Assembly: GCA_022841325.1 (NCBI GenBank)
Contig: JALHRS010000010.1
Coordinates: 48,312 to 112,311 of the forward strand
Length of the DNA stretch: 64,000 nt
Direction of reading: 5' to 3'
From: Lysobacterales bacterium
GTDB taxonomy: Bacteria; Pseudomonadota; Gammaproteobacteria; Xanthomonadales; SZUA-5
The position numbers were made by a program, and so were the translations under genes. Below are positions 24,717 to 34,113 of this stretch, one piece after another (the stretch's first letter is position 1; every line of letters begins with the position of its first letter). Below the pieces are notes generated by a model, which saw nothing but the letters and a program-made list of their open reading frames with translations, had not been told where the DNA came from and made no database searches.

Positions 24717-25514
24717 TCAGTCCAGCAGGAGTTGCAGGCACTGACGTCCCTTGACCAGGAAGGGCAACGAGGGATCGGGCAGCACAAAGCGCACCCGTGT
24801 CTGTCCAGGCAGCGTCGCACTGTCGCCTGGATTGAAAACGGCGCCCTTGCTCAATGCATGCCGGTGCAGCAAGTCAAAGATGTCCAAAGACCGTTGACCC
24901 CAGCTGTGGTCGGCAACGACCAGGCAGAACTCCGGCAATCCGTAGTCCGCCGCGCAGACGCTGACCATCCAGACACCGGGCTGATCCTCAAGCTCGTACT
25001 TCATGAAGCCGGTGAACAGCAGCCCCAGGGGATAGGCGCGAAGGATCGCCAAGCGGCCTTCGGACGAAGAATCAGGTGCCAAAGCCGCAATCGGCAGAGA
25101 GGCGCGCGCGCGGAGATTGGCTACAGCGATGGCCTTGTTGTCGATGAAAGACCCAGCCAGAGCCAGGGTCAGCGCGAAACGATCCAGACTGGGTGGGTCG
25201 TCACCCAGCAGGCGCAATCGCAGCCATGCAGCATGGCCTTTGGCGCGGTTCTTCGTGACAGCATCGTAAGGCGCGTGATCGATGGCTGCGGCGAGTTCTT
25301 CGAAGCGTGCATACGACTCATCGGCGCATTCCAGAAGGAAATCCGCGCCGTTCATTTCGACGGCGAATCCGCTTCCACCAGGGTCGGCCCCGACATTGAC
25401 AAGTGCGGGCACCAATTCAGGCGCGAAGCGCAGAATCTGAGCGCGTAGTTCTGCTGCCGTCGACTCCAGCGGCTCGCTCAGCAACACCATCAATTCGGTA
25501 GGATTGACGCTCAC
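24717..25514 (-). CDS. Candidate immunity protein to AHH toxin
   Basis: A protein of 265 residues starting at a GTG that overlaps the toxin stop codon (GTGA), so the two are coupled. It has no signal peptide or membrane segment, fitting a cytoplasmic inhibitor of a nuclease. The N-terminal half is acidic, helical and Ala/Leu-rich. The C-terminal half has a motif-rich stretch (ADYGLPEFCLVVADHSWGQ, RFVLPDPSLPFLVKGRQ). I do not recognise the family. The assignment is positional: polymorphic toxin genes are almost always followed directly by their immunity gene. An ATG nine codons in (MVLLSE) is an alternative start. Confidence 0.72.
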   Translation of the reverse strand: MSVNPTELMVLLSEPLESTAAELRAQILRFAPELVPALVNVGADPGGSGFAVEMNGADFLLECADESYARFEELAAAIDHAPYDAVTKNRAKGHAAWLRLRLLGDDPPSLDRFALTLALAGSFIDNKAIAVANLRARASLPIAALAPDSSSEGRLAILRAYPLGLLFTGFMKYELEDQPGVWMVSVCAADYGLPEFCLVVADHSWGQRSLDIFDLLHRHALSKGAVFNPGDSATLPGQTRVRFVLPDPSLPFLVKGRQCLQLLLD

Positions 25515-28500
25515 GGCCAATTGATTCCTGCTGCGGGGAAATTTCCACGCATCAGCTGCTTCCGCAGGGACCTCAAGACGGAGCGCGCTTCCCTGCGAGT
25601 CGTGGTTTTCTTGATCGAACTCCAAACCGCGATCTTGTAGTTCTTGGTATGCACCCGGGAATGCGGGTAGGCTCTGGACCAGCGGCCCGAAGAGATGGTC
25701 TTTTGCACTTTCGAGCTTCGGGCCAGAAAAACGCCATTGGATCGGTGGTTGATGTCCAACCCCAGTTTTTGCAGATGTGCCCGCGCCTTGACCATCTTCG
25801 GATGTGGATCGGTTGATTCAACGATATGGTGAGCTGCATTCGCGAAATCGGGCTCTTCCCTGCCACCTTTGACCATGTTCTTGCGCAATTCCTTTGAATT
25901 CTTCGACGTGCATCCATGGTTGACGTTATGAACAACCAGGCCGTCAGAGCCGATGACGTAGTTGTGCAGCCCCTCCACCGACAGGTTGTGAACGGTGAAT
26001 GGCACTTCGATTCGCTCGATCGTAGCCACGACGCGTGTACTGGAATCCGCGCTGCGTATGCCGTCTCCGGGGCGCAAGTCGCCCGCTTTCCGCCACTCCC
26101 CGCTGTAAAGCAGGAAGGGATGCTCCTCAGTGGTGACAATTCGCTCCCCGGACTCGACGCCAAGCACCCATTGCTCCGGCGCCGTCCGGCTGTAGAGGGC
26201 CGTAATCTGATGCGGCTCCACGCGCCCTGTTTCGGCGTCCACGGCCAGAACTTCGGTGTGCAAGGCCAGCGACTCGATAGGCACCGGACCGGCTGCCGTG
26301 GCGACGGGAGTCCCAGATGCAAAGGAGGCCAGAGAACAGCTCAATCCACCGAGCTCGTTCTCCGCGCTGCTGGCCTCTACACTCTCGGACGCTGCCGCCG
26401 AGCGACTACCGAGACTGCTACTCTCTTCACCAGCCTCGGCGGCCGCCGTCGTCGAGCGCCTGGTGACGCGACCGATGCCTGCTGAGATGCCTTGCCCTAC
26501 AGCCGAGAAAGCAGCGCCTGTGGCGGCACCGATCAGGCCCTGTTTGAGTATGTCTTCACCAGACGCCCCACCCAGCGCCGCATAAGTCGCGTTCTCGGCA
26601 AAGCCAACGACGGCGTCGGCAGCGACGCCAGCCAGGAATGTGGCCAGGGCGCCTGCCTCTTCTGGAATGGCCTCGGGCGCCGCAATCGAAACCGCCAGCC
26701 CTGCCGCCGTGATCGCGATGCCTGCCGCCATGCCAGCGTAGGTTTTCCACGACTTGTAGTTCCACTTGGCAGGGTCATAGGTGTGATTGACCGCAGAAGC
26801 GCCGAAGTAGGCACCAACTTCGGCGATGGCAATGATCCCGGCACCCGGAACAAACGCTGAGGCCACTGCTATTGCAGCCAGGCCGATATCAAACAGTATC
26901 GATTGGGCGGAGCCGCCGTTCGGATCAATGTGGGTGACCGGGTTGTTGGCGCCATAGGCGTAGCGATTGAACTGAACGGCGTTGTTGGTGGCCGCGCCGA
27001 TGCGGTTGTCGTCAGCACTGACAAATCGGCCAATGACGGGATCAAAAAAGCGCCCAGCGTTGAGATACAGCCCCACCTCAGAGGCGAGTTCCACCCCCGC
27101 GAACTTGGCCCGAAAGTCATTGCTGCCAAAGCTTGCACTTTCGTCGATCTCGCCGAAGGCGCCATACATGACCTCGGCCTGTGGGTTGCCTTCGGCATCG
27201 ACAACCATGACGCTGCTGCGGACCAGGTCTGTGAAATAGAACAGCGTGGTTCCCGCAACCGGGATACCTGGCCCATTCGCTCCCGGAGCAAGGCCCGCGG
27301 CAATGGCCTGACTGGGCAGCTGAACGACCAGGAAGATCAGAGCGAAAGCGATGCTGGCCGTCGCTCGCACCAGCCCGGCGCCGCGCCGCGCCATGCGCTC
27401 GATTCGGCGCTTGCGTCGCAGCAGCGCGCTGGTGAAAGACAGGATGGCGATCACCAGAGACAGTGCGACCAGCCCGGCCGGTGGTTTGTTCAGACTGGCG
27501 GTGAGCACCGTGTTGGCCGGTTGAGCTGCAATCCATCGATTGGCGGGCGCATTCGGCACTGCACTCAGCAAGCTGGGATTGCTGGAGGAGATCGACGCAA
27601 CGGGTGTCTTCAGCCCGTCCACATACTTGGTGTAGACCGCCGAGCCGTCTGCCAGCAAGGCGACGTCGTAGTTCTTGGACACGTAGTAGGAGGTCACCCC
27701 GCTGCTGTAGTCCACGCGCTTTACCAGACTGCTGTCGTAGTCGTAGGTGAACGCGGCGACCTGCTGCGCATCACCTTGTTGTGCCGGGTCGGCGCGATGA
27801 ATGGTCGTCATTCGCCCGCGCGCGTCGTAGCCCTGCGTCCATTGCTGCGTTTTGCCGGAATTGTCCTGGTGCTTGCGCGTGACCATGTTGCCCGATGCGT
27901 CATAGCTGGCTGCGAACACCTCCTGGCCTGCGCGCATGCCGGTCGTAACCTGGGTCACCGTGCTCTGGTAACTGGTGTCGCCCTTCTGTTGCAGATTGCC
28001 GATGGCGTCGTAGCGATAGTCGGTGCTGCGGCCACCGACGGCAGACGACTTCAGATAGCCGGCGCCGTCGTAGGTGTAGGCCAGGGACCTGAGGGCGTCG
28101 AGCGAGTCGGTGCTCGCCAGCAGCTGATTGAGCGCATTCCAGTCAAAGGAGCGATCAATCAGTGCCGTGCCTTGACCCGATTCGGTCCTGGAGTCCAGCA
28201 CGCGACCCAGCTGGTCATAGTGAAAGACGCTGGAAGAAGTCCTGCCGGACCGGTAGCTGATGTTCTGTGGACTCCCGAGCGCTGTGTAATTGGCAAAATT
28301 GGCATACGGGATGAAACTGGATTCCGCACAATCCGGGGCATTCAGGCAGACCGCTACTTCAGCCAGAAATCCATCGGTTGAATAGCGCTTTCGCTGTCGA
28401 CTGTTGTCCGGATAGGTCAGCTGCACCGCTCTTCGCAGGGGATCGAAATCCACCTGGATGGCAAAACTCAGACCATCAATGGACATCCGGCTCTGCTGGC

Positions 28501-31500
28501 GATTCCCATAGGGATCGTAGTCATAGTGGTGCTCCAGCTGATTGGAAGGATCGAGCACGCTGGTCAATCGACCCATGGAATAGGCATAGCCAGTCTGATC
28601 GTACTGAAACGCCGTGGTTCGTGTTGCACCATCGGCACCGACCAGAGATTCCGACGCTACGCGTCCAATGGGATCGTAGGTCCAGGTGATCTTGCGACCG
28701 TCTGCGTCGGTCTGCTGTAGCTGCATTCCTTCGCGCGCGTAGTCGATGGCCTGGGTACCACTGGTCGGACTGCTCTGGGTGCCGACCCGGTCCAGACTGT
28801 CCAGCATCCAGCGGGTGTAGACACCATTCGGCGCTGTCAGCTGCACCAATCGACCGAGCGGGTCATAGCCAAGATCGGCGGTCGGTTTGGGGGCACTTTC
28901 GTCCTGTCCGGGAAACACCCAGCGCAACGGTCGTGCCTCAGGGTCCAGCAGAGTGCTGAAACTGCGCGCCTCCGGTGAGCCATAGGCGTCCGTCTGGATC
29001 ACCTGATCGCGAACCACACCATTGAGCGCGGCCATGTCGATGCTGTAACGGGTCACGACATTGTCAGGCTGTGCCGTCTGGATCACCCGTCCCAGGGGAT
29101 CGTAGGTCTGAACCACGTAGGCTGGGCTCGCTTGCCTGCTACAGCTTTGCGCGTCGACCGAATCGTAATAGGGCAAGGATTGGCGTGCCAATCGATCGAT
29201 GGCGAGGTACTGCTGTTCGATCGCAATCACGCATTGCGCGTCTACCGCCTGGGTGGTGCGAATCAAGCGTTGAAGCCCGTCCGAGACCTGACCCGTTTCT
29301 GTCGTAGAGCCGGACCAATCGGTCAGCATGGTTTGAACAGTGACCATGCCCACCGGCAACGAGCGGTATTCCCAGCGGTTCAGGACCGTCTCCGCACCGT
29401 TGGGACTGGGGCCGGCGATCGATAGCGTGCGTCCAAATTCGTCGTAGGTCCAACGTGTGACCACGAGATTCGGATCCGTGTGGGTCAACTGCGCGCCAAA
29501 GCGAGGATCGAAGGTGCTCTCGGTCGCGAACTTCGCGTTCTCAACGTGAATGGCGAAGGTGCGGAAATCGGGATCGAAGGTGGTATTCAACGGGTTGAAC
29601 GTAGTCGGCGTTTCAGCGGGATCGTCGGTCGTCCAGTAAGCCCCGGAATCGATCACCAGATTGCCGTACTCATCCCACTCCATCACCGAGCCCAGCCAGC
29701 CGTTCTTGGTGCTGTCGAACTGGGCGTGACTGCGCGTGTTGGTCATCGCCGCGTCGGTGTAAACCCATCGATCACGCGTGGTTGGGTTCGCACAGCCGCA
29801 TCGATCCCCGGAGATCTGACAGGTCGGCGCGGTGGCTGAATCGAGTGGAAATCCGATGCGCCAGTTGATCGGGTCGTTGGAAAAATTGACGCAGACCGCC
29901 GAGTCGTCACCCGGGTCGCTGACGTTGCCGAAATCCACCAGCAACTGCAGATTGCCATAGCTGTCATAGGCATAGGTCTGCCGGGTCTGGTAGCTGAGCG
30001 AGTTGCTGAGGTTGTAGTGGGTTGCGTCCTCAGCCGTCTTGCGTACGTCAAATACACCCGGACTGACCTCAACTGGATCGTAGCTGTAGTCGTATTGCGC
30101 CGCGATCTGCCCCGTGTCCAGCACCGTACTCTTGATGCGCTGGAGTTGTCCGCCGAGTGGAAAGGGCAAAAGGTACTCGGAACGGGTTGCGACACCCGGG
30201 ACGCCGGCTTGCGGATTGAGCTGGAGGTCGGTCACGGTCGTTGCTTCAAAACCGAGAAAGCCACGCTCCACCATGTCGGCCACCGTTCCCTGATAGGAAT
30301 GTCGGTACTGGTAGCTATTGCCCAGTCCATCGCCGAGCGTGTGAAGGGCCACCACGTCCATCGGCCCAACTTTGGTGCGGAATGGGTAGGTCCAATCACC
30401 GGTCGCTTCGTCGTACACCGCTGGATCTGCTATCGTCGAGGCGTAGCTGACCGCCACCGTGCCACCGAGTTCGTTGGTCAAGCCAATCAGCAAATCTGGC
30501 TTGGGTGCGGGAGGCAGGGCCACCTGGACGCTCTTGTCACCCAAGCCGATCAGCGCCGAGATTCCGCTGCCGGTGGTGTCGGCCGGAAAGCGCGGGTTGC
30601 GCGCTATCGAGGAATAGCCGAAGGCATCGGGGATCTTCTGAAACAGATCAACATCGAATCGTCCATTTCGATTGATGCCGAACAAGGTGTCGTTGTTGCC
30701 GAAGGCAATGATGTCGGGCAGCCGATCACCGTCGATGTCGCCCAGGGTGCGTAAAGTCCCTTTGGCATCGTTCCAACCACCATTGTTGTAGGTGAAGGCA
30801 GTTGTCCAAGACTGCGGATTGGTGAAGGAGCGACCGGTGGAATAGGCCACGACCACGTCGCTGTTTCGAAATCCGACCAGATCGGCCAAGCCATCGCCAT
30901 TCATGTCGACGACGTACCTCGGATTCTGGCCCGGCACCCAACCGGCAGATGAGTCGGCGGTGAAAGCTTGCGTCCAGGTCTGAACGGGAAGGAATCCCTC
31001 GCCGTCGGAAATTCCGACCTCGACGGTGCCAGCCGACTTGAATCCGACAATATCGGCGCGCCCGTCGCCATTCACATCCGCGAGGTAGCGAGGGTTGGTG
31101 GCCGGTGTGGCATAGCCCGCACTGGTCGTGAAGGCCCCACTCATTGTCCGGGCCGTCGCGAAGCCATCGCCAGTAGACAGCTGCCAGACCACCGTGCTCC
31201 CGCCAAAACCGATGATGTCGGATCGACCATCGCCGTTGATGTCAGCGGCCGAGCGGATGTTGCTGGTGTTGTCCCATCCACCGTTGCCGTAGGTCAGCTG
31301 GGAGGACCAGTTGGCCGGTTCGGCGTAGTGGTCGCCCAGCGACAAGGACACCTGCACCTGGGAGTTTCCGAAGCCAAGAATGTCCGACAAACCATCGCCA
31401 TTGACGTCGACAATCAATCGCGGAAATCTTGAGTTGCTCGTGTAGCCCTGATCACGGCTGAAGATCTTCTGTGATCGCGCTGTCGCGAATCCGCTTCCGG

Positions 31501-32767
31501 TGGACAATGCGTATTGGGTGCTGGTCTGACCGAAACCGATGAGGTCGTAGCGACCATCGCCATCAACATCTGCCATCTGCCGTTCCTGACTTTCGGCGTT
31601 GCTCCAACCGTTGTCCCAAGTGAACTCTGTAGTCCAGGATGACGGGGACTCAAAGGCATTCTGTGCAGGCGCCTGATAGCGCATCTGTTGCGGGCGCAGC
31701 GCCGTTCCATCGGTGCCGCTTTCGGTGATGGTCTGCAACAGATCGCGTTGCGTCGCCGGACTCTGAATGTAGTCGAGTGCGTAACTCGCCAGAACTTGCG
31801 TGCCTGGTGCCGAATCCGCGCAGGCCTGCAAGCCGCCGCGATTGACACAGCTCAGCACCGTTCTCAGCAACTTCGTTTGTACGATTTGTGCACCGCCCTG
31901 AAATCGGGCGATGGGTGCGCTGTCGTCAAAGAGGAACTGAACCGCTCGCTGCGCGGACAGCGGAACCGCGGCTTTGGCATTGATGGTGTAGAGAATCGTC
32001 TCTGGCGTGTACTCACCGCTCTGCGTGTTCTCTGCATACCGGAAGGAGATCTGGTTACCACTCTTGTTGACATAGCGAGTCGCTGCCCACACCCGAATTG
32101 CGCCCAACGGAAACCCAGTTGCATTGCTGGGAGCCGGCACCGCTTCGATTGCCGAGTCGGCGCTGGTACCGAACTCGAAGACATCGCCGCTGGCCTGTTC
32201 GGCAATGAAACTACAAGGTCCGCCGCCGCTGGCTGGACACTGCCCCTGCGCCCGAATGCGCACCCACGGTTGATTTTCCGGGTGATAGATCGATCCATCC
32301 GCGCCGTACACCGAACTCGGCTCTGCAACCAGATAGGTGCCGTCCAGGCAGAATCTGTCTTGCGCGGTATATCCAACCGGATAGTTGTTGCCATCGCGTC
32401 GAACTGCGCAGCGCGAGATGGAGGAAAAGCCACTGAGCGTCCATCCGACCCCCATCATTCCCTCTGACGAATGACTGCCATAGTTGAAGGAGAGCTCCGG
32501 CTCGACGCCAGCCGTGCCAGGCGGCACGCGAATCGGCACCTGGTACTGGGCGGCACCGGTTTGATCGACGCTGAACTGACTGCTCACGATGCCGGCCGGG
32601 GCATCCGCAGCAGCTACAGCAGCACTGCTCAACAAGAGCAACAGGGCCAGCATCAACTGCAGTGGCTTGATGGGCGATTGCAGGCCCCATCGCAATTCCT
32701 GGCGGCGCGAACTCAGCAGCAATCGACCGCCGCAAACGAACAGATGCGATACACACGCTGCCGGCAT
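25511..32767 (-). CDS. SpvB-RHS polymorphic toxin with Hint and AHH nuclease domains
   Basis: A protein of 2418 residues. The ATG at 32767 follows GGGGAAGAG; ATGs at 32800 and 32653 are alternatives. In order: a long n-region and hydrophobic export signal (about 39-55), and an SpvB/TcaC-like N-domain. FG-GAP repeats follow (about 390-690; six DVDGDGRYDLIGFG-type calcium loops), then a TcdB-middle-like part and RHS/YD repeats (YDPLGRV, YDPYGNR) to about 1990. The RHS core ends at RFVSADD, and a hydrophobic region covers about 2000-2110. A Hint-like domain (about 2144-2280) starts CSLASFASGTPV and ends VVHN. The AHH-type HNH/EndoVII nuclease toxin (about 2283-2418) has the AAHHIV motif near 2310. 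Secreted RHS shells enclose the toxin, and Hint probably releases it. Confidence 0.93.
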   Translation of the reverse strand: MPAACVSHLFVCGGRLLLSSRRQELRWGLQSPIKPLQLMLALLLLLSSAAVAAADAPAGIVSSQFSVDQTGAAQYQVPIRVPPGTAGVEPELSFNYGSHSSEGMMGVGWTLSGFSSISRCAVRRDGNNYPVGYTAQDRFCLDGTYLVAEPSSVYGADGSIYHPENQPWVRIRAQGQCPASGGGPCSFIAEQASGDVFEFGTSADSAIEAVPAPSNATGFPLGAIRVWAATRYVNKSGNQISFRYAENTQSGEYTPETILYTINAKAAVPLSAQRAVQFLFDDSAPIARFQGGAQIVQTKLLRTVLSCVNRGGLQACADSAPGTQVLASYALDYIQSPATQRDLLQTITESGTDGTALRPQQMRYQAPAQNAFESPSSWTTEFTWDNGWSNAESQERQMADVDGDGRYDLIGFGQTSTQYALSTGSGFATARSQKIFSRDQGYTSNSRFPRLIVDVNGDGLSDILGFGNSQVQVSLSLGDHYAEPANWSSQLTYGNGGWDNTSNIRSAADINGDGRSDIIGFGGSTVVWQLSTGDGFATARTMSGAFTTSAGYATPATNPRYLADVNGDGRADIVGFKSAGTVEVGISDGEGFLPVQTWTQAFTADSSAGWVPGQNPRYVVDMNGDGLADLVGFRNSDVVVAYSTGRSFTNPQSWTTAFTYNNGGWNDAKGTLRTLGDIDGDRLPDIIAFGNNDTLFGINRNGRFDVDLFQKIPDAFGYSSIARNPRFPADTTGSGISALIGLGDKSVQVALPPAPKPDLLIGLTNELGGTVAVSYASTIADPAVYDEATGDWTYPFRTKVGPMDVVALHTLGDGLGNSYQYRHSYQGTVADMVERGFLGFEATTVTDLQLNPQAGVPGVATRSEYLLPFPLGGQLQRIKSTVLDTGQIAAQYDYSYDPVEVSPGVFDVRKTAEDATHYNLSNSLSYQTRQTYAYDSYGNLQLLVDFGNVSDPGDDSAVCVNFSNDPINWRIGFPLDSATAPTCQISGDRCGCANPTTRDRWVYTDAAMTNTRSHAQFDSTKNGWLGSVMEWDEYGNLVIDSGAYWTTDDPAETPTTFNPLNTTFDPDFRTFAIHVENAKFATESTFDPRFGAQLTHTDPNLVVTRWTYDEFGRTLSIAGPSPNGAETVLNRWEYRSLPVGMVTVQTMLTDWSGSTTETGQVSDGLQRLIRTTQAVDAQCVIAIEQQYLAIDRLARQSLPYYDSVDAQSCSRQASPAYVVQTYDPLGRVIQTAQPDNVVTRYSIDMAALNGVVRDQVIQTDAYGSPEARSFSTLLDPEARPLRWVFPGQDESAPKPTADLGYDPLGRLVQLTAPNGVYTRWMLDSLDRVGTQSSPTSGTQAIDYAREGMQLQQTDADGRKITWTYDPIGRVASESLVGADGATRTTAFQYDQTGYAYSMGRLTSVLDPSNQLEHHYDYDPYGNRQQSRMSIDGLSFAIQVDFDPLRRAVQLTYPDNSRQRKRYSTDGFLAEVAVCLNAPDCAESSFIPYANFANYTALGSPQNISYRSGRTSSSVFHYDQLGRVLDSRTESGQGTALIDRSFDWNALNQLLASTDSLDALRSLAYTYDGAGYLKSSAVGGRSTDYRYDAIGNLQQKGDTSYQSTVTQVTTGMRAGQEVFAASYDASGNMVTRKHQDNSGKTQQWTQGYDARGRMTTIHRADPAQQGDAQQVAAFTYDYDSSLVKRVDYSSGVTSYYVSKNYDVALLADGSAVYTKYVDGLKTPVASISSSNPSLLSAVPNAPANRWIAAQPANTVLTASLNKPPAGLVALSLVIAILSFTSALLRRKRRIERMARRGAGLVRATASIAFALIFLVVQLPSQAIAAGLAPGANGPGIPVAGTTLFYFTDLVRSSVMVVDAEGNPQAEVMYGAFGEIDESASFGSNDFRAKFAGVELASEVGLYLNAGRFFDPVIGRFVSADDNRIGAATNNAVQFNRYAYGANNPVTHIDPNGGSAQSILFDIGLAAIAVASAFVPGAGIIAIAEVGAYFGASAVNHTYDPAKWNYKSWKTYAGMAAGIAITAAGLAVSIAAPEAIPEEAGALATFLAGVAADAVVGFAENATYAALGGASGEDILKQGLIGAATGAAFSAVGQGISAGIGRVTRRSTTAAAEAGEESSSLGSRSAAASESVEASSAENELGGLSCSLASFASGTPVATAAGPVPIESLALHTEVLAVDAETGRVEPHQITALYSRTAPEQWVLGVESGERIVTTEEHPFLLYSGEWRKAGDLRPGDGIRSADSSTRVVATIERIEVPFTVHNLSVEGLHNYVIGSDGLVVHNVNHGCTSKNSKELRKNMVKGGREEPDFANAAHHIVESTDPHPKMVKARAHLQKLGLDINHRSNGVFLARSSKVQKTISSGRWSRAYPHSRVHTKNYKIAVWSSIKKTTTRREARSVLRSLRKQLMRGNFPAAGINWP

Positions 32768-32921
32768 TTTTCTCTTCCCCGATTCTGGCCCACCGAACAA
32801 GTCGTTCAGATGCGATTTTTGCGATTCGGGGAATAAGATGTCGGCAAGGCGCGATTTCTCTCACCTGCGGTTGGCCCCAGGCCAATCCGGAACTGAACTG
32901 CTCGGCCCTGGCCGTCAAGCA

Positions 32922-33839
32922 CTATTTGAGCGGCGTCGGAAACTCCGGCATCGCAGCAAAATCCTCCGGCACATGCTGGCGTACGACCCGGGCATCGTTG
33001 AGGGTTGCCAGTGCTTCGACACTGTCCATCGACGCCAGGGTCTGCTCGCGGTTGAAGTTGAACGAGGGCACCAGGTGCTTTTCGCGCGATTCGGCCAGAT
33101 GCCACATGTCGCCCGTGAGCAGCACGTTGCCGCTGCCGACGGTCCGGACCAGCAAGCTGGTGGAGCCCGGCGTGTGCCCTGGTGTCTGGTAGATCACCAC
33201 GCTGCCGTCGCCGAAGACGTCAAAGTTGGCGTCACCCTCGATCAGCAGGGTCTGGGCGTTTTCCAGCGCGCTGTAGGCGCCGAACTCGGGCTTGCCTCGG
33301 GCGGCGTCATCGAACATCGCGGCGCGCTCGTCGGCGTCGACGATCCAGGTGGAAGCCGCGAACAGATTGCCGTTTCCGGTGTGGTCGAAATGCAGGTGCG
33401 AGAAGGACAGGAACTCGATGTCGGCCGGCGTCAGACCGAGCTCGGCCAGCTGCGCGCTGAGCTTCTTCCTGACCACGATGTGCACCGGGAAACCCTCCGG
33501 ACGCAGGCCGTCGGGCATGTCGGCAATGCTCTCGGGCACACCGGTGTCCCAGATCAGATCGCCAGCCGGGTGACGGATCAGGTAGCACGGATCGACGAAG
33601 TCACGGGTCACGCCTTTCATCGAGCCATCGTCGGCAAACAGGTCGACGTCCGAGAAAGCCATCTCGCCACAGTTCATGGCGTAGATCCGCACCGCGGGAC
33701 CGCTCGCTGGCGCAGGCACGGTCACTTCGGTGGCAGTCACGTCGGCCTTGGGCGCTTCGGTCGGCGCCTGGGTGGCATCTTCGGAGCTGGAACAGGCAGC
33801 CAGCGCCAGGCAAGCGGACAGCAGAAACGGAATTCTCAT
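32922..33839 (-). CDS. Metallo-beta-lactamase-fold lipoprotein, lactonase-like
   Basis: A protein of 305 residues. The start at 33839 follows GGAG and yields a lipoprotein signal (MRIPFLLSACLALAAC, lipobox LAAC at Cys16). The fold shows SHLHFDHTGN (HxHxDH), PGHTPGS and a GDMWH metal ligand region. The spacing and DTGVPESI strand resemble AiiA-type N-acyl-homoserine lactonases, so quorum-signal degradation in the periplasm is a reasonable hypothesis; other hydrolysis reactions cannot be excluded. The gene is divergent from nhaC. Confidence 0.82.
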   Translation of the reverse strand: MRIPFLLSACLALAACSSSEDATQAPTEAPKADVTATEVTVPAPASGPAVRIYAMNCGEMAFSDVDLFADDGSMKGVTRDFVDPCYLIRHPAGDLIWDTGVPESIADMPDGLRPEGFPVHIVVRKKLSAQLAELGLTPADIEFLSFSHLHFDHTGNGNLFAASTWIVDADERAAMFDDAARGKPEFGAYSALENAQTLLIEGDANFDVFGDGSVVIYQTPGHTPGSTSLLVRTVGSGNVLLTGDMWHLAESREKHLVPSFNFNREQTLASMDSVEALATLNDARVVRQHVPEDFAAMPEFPTPLK

Positions 33840-34113
33840 CGAGGTTCTCCGGCAGCGGGGACAGCAACGTGCGCGCACAGGCGTGGGCGGATCGTACGAG
33901 AATCAATAGCACGGTCGGCGCCGGTCGGGCACTTCGACCCCTGTGGCATCGCCCGGGCAGTGACCGCGTTGGCGAAGAATGGCCAGCGCAGCGTTCGTGC
34001 TCGGGCAAGATCACAGCTTTGCCGAAGTGCACGATGAGCGCCGATCATTTCCACGCGACCTGGTGAAACTTGCGGGCTAGACTTCGGACCCATCCAAACC
34101 GGGGGAGCGCACC

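Noticed and set aside
26903..28381. 492-codon open frame opposite the RHS gene
   Set aside because: It is antisense to clear RHS/YD repeats, has no domain features, and reflects high GC third positions of the real gene.
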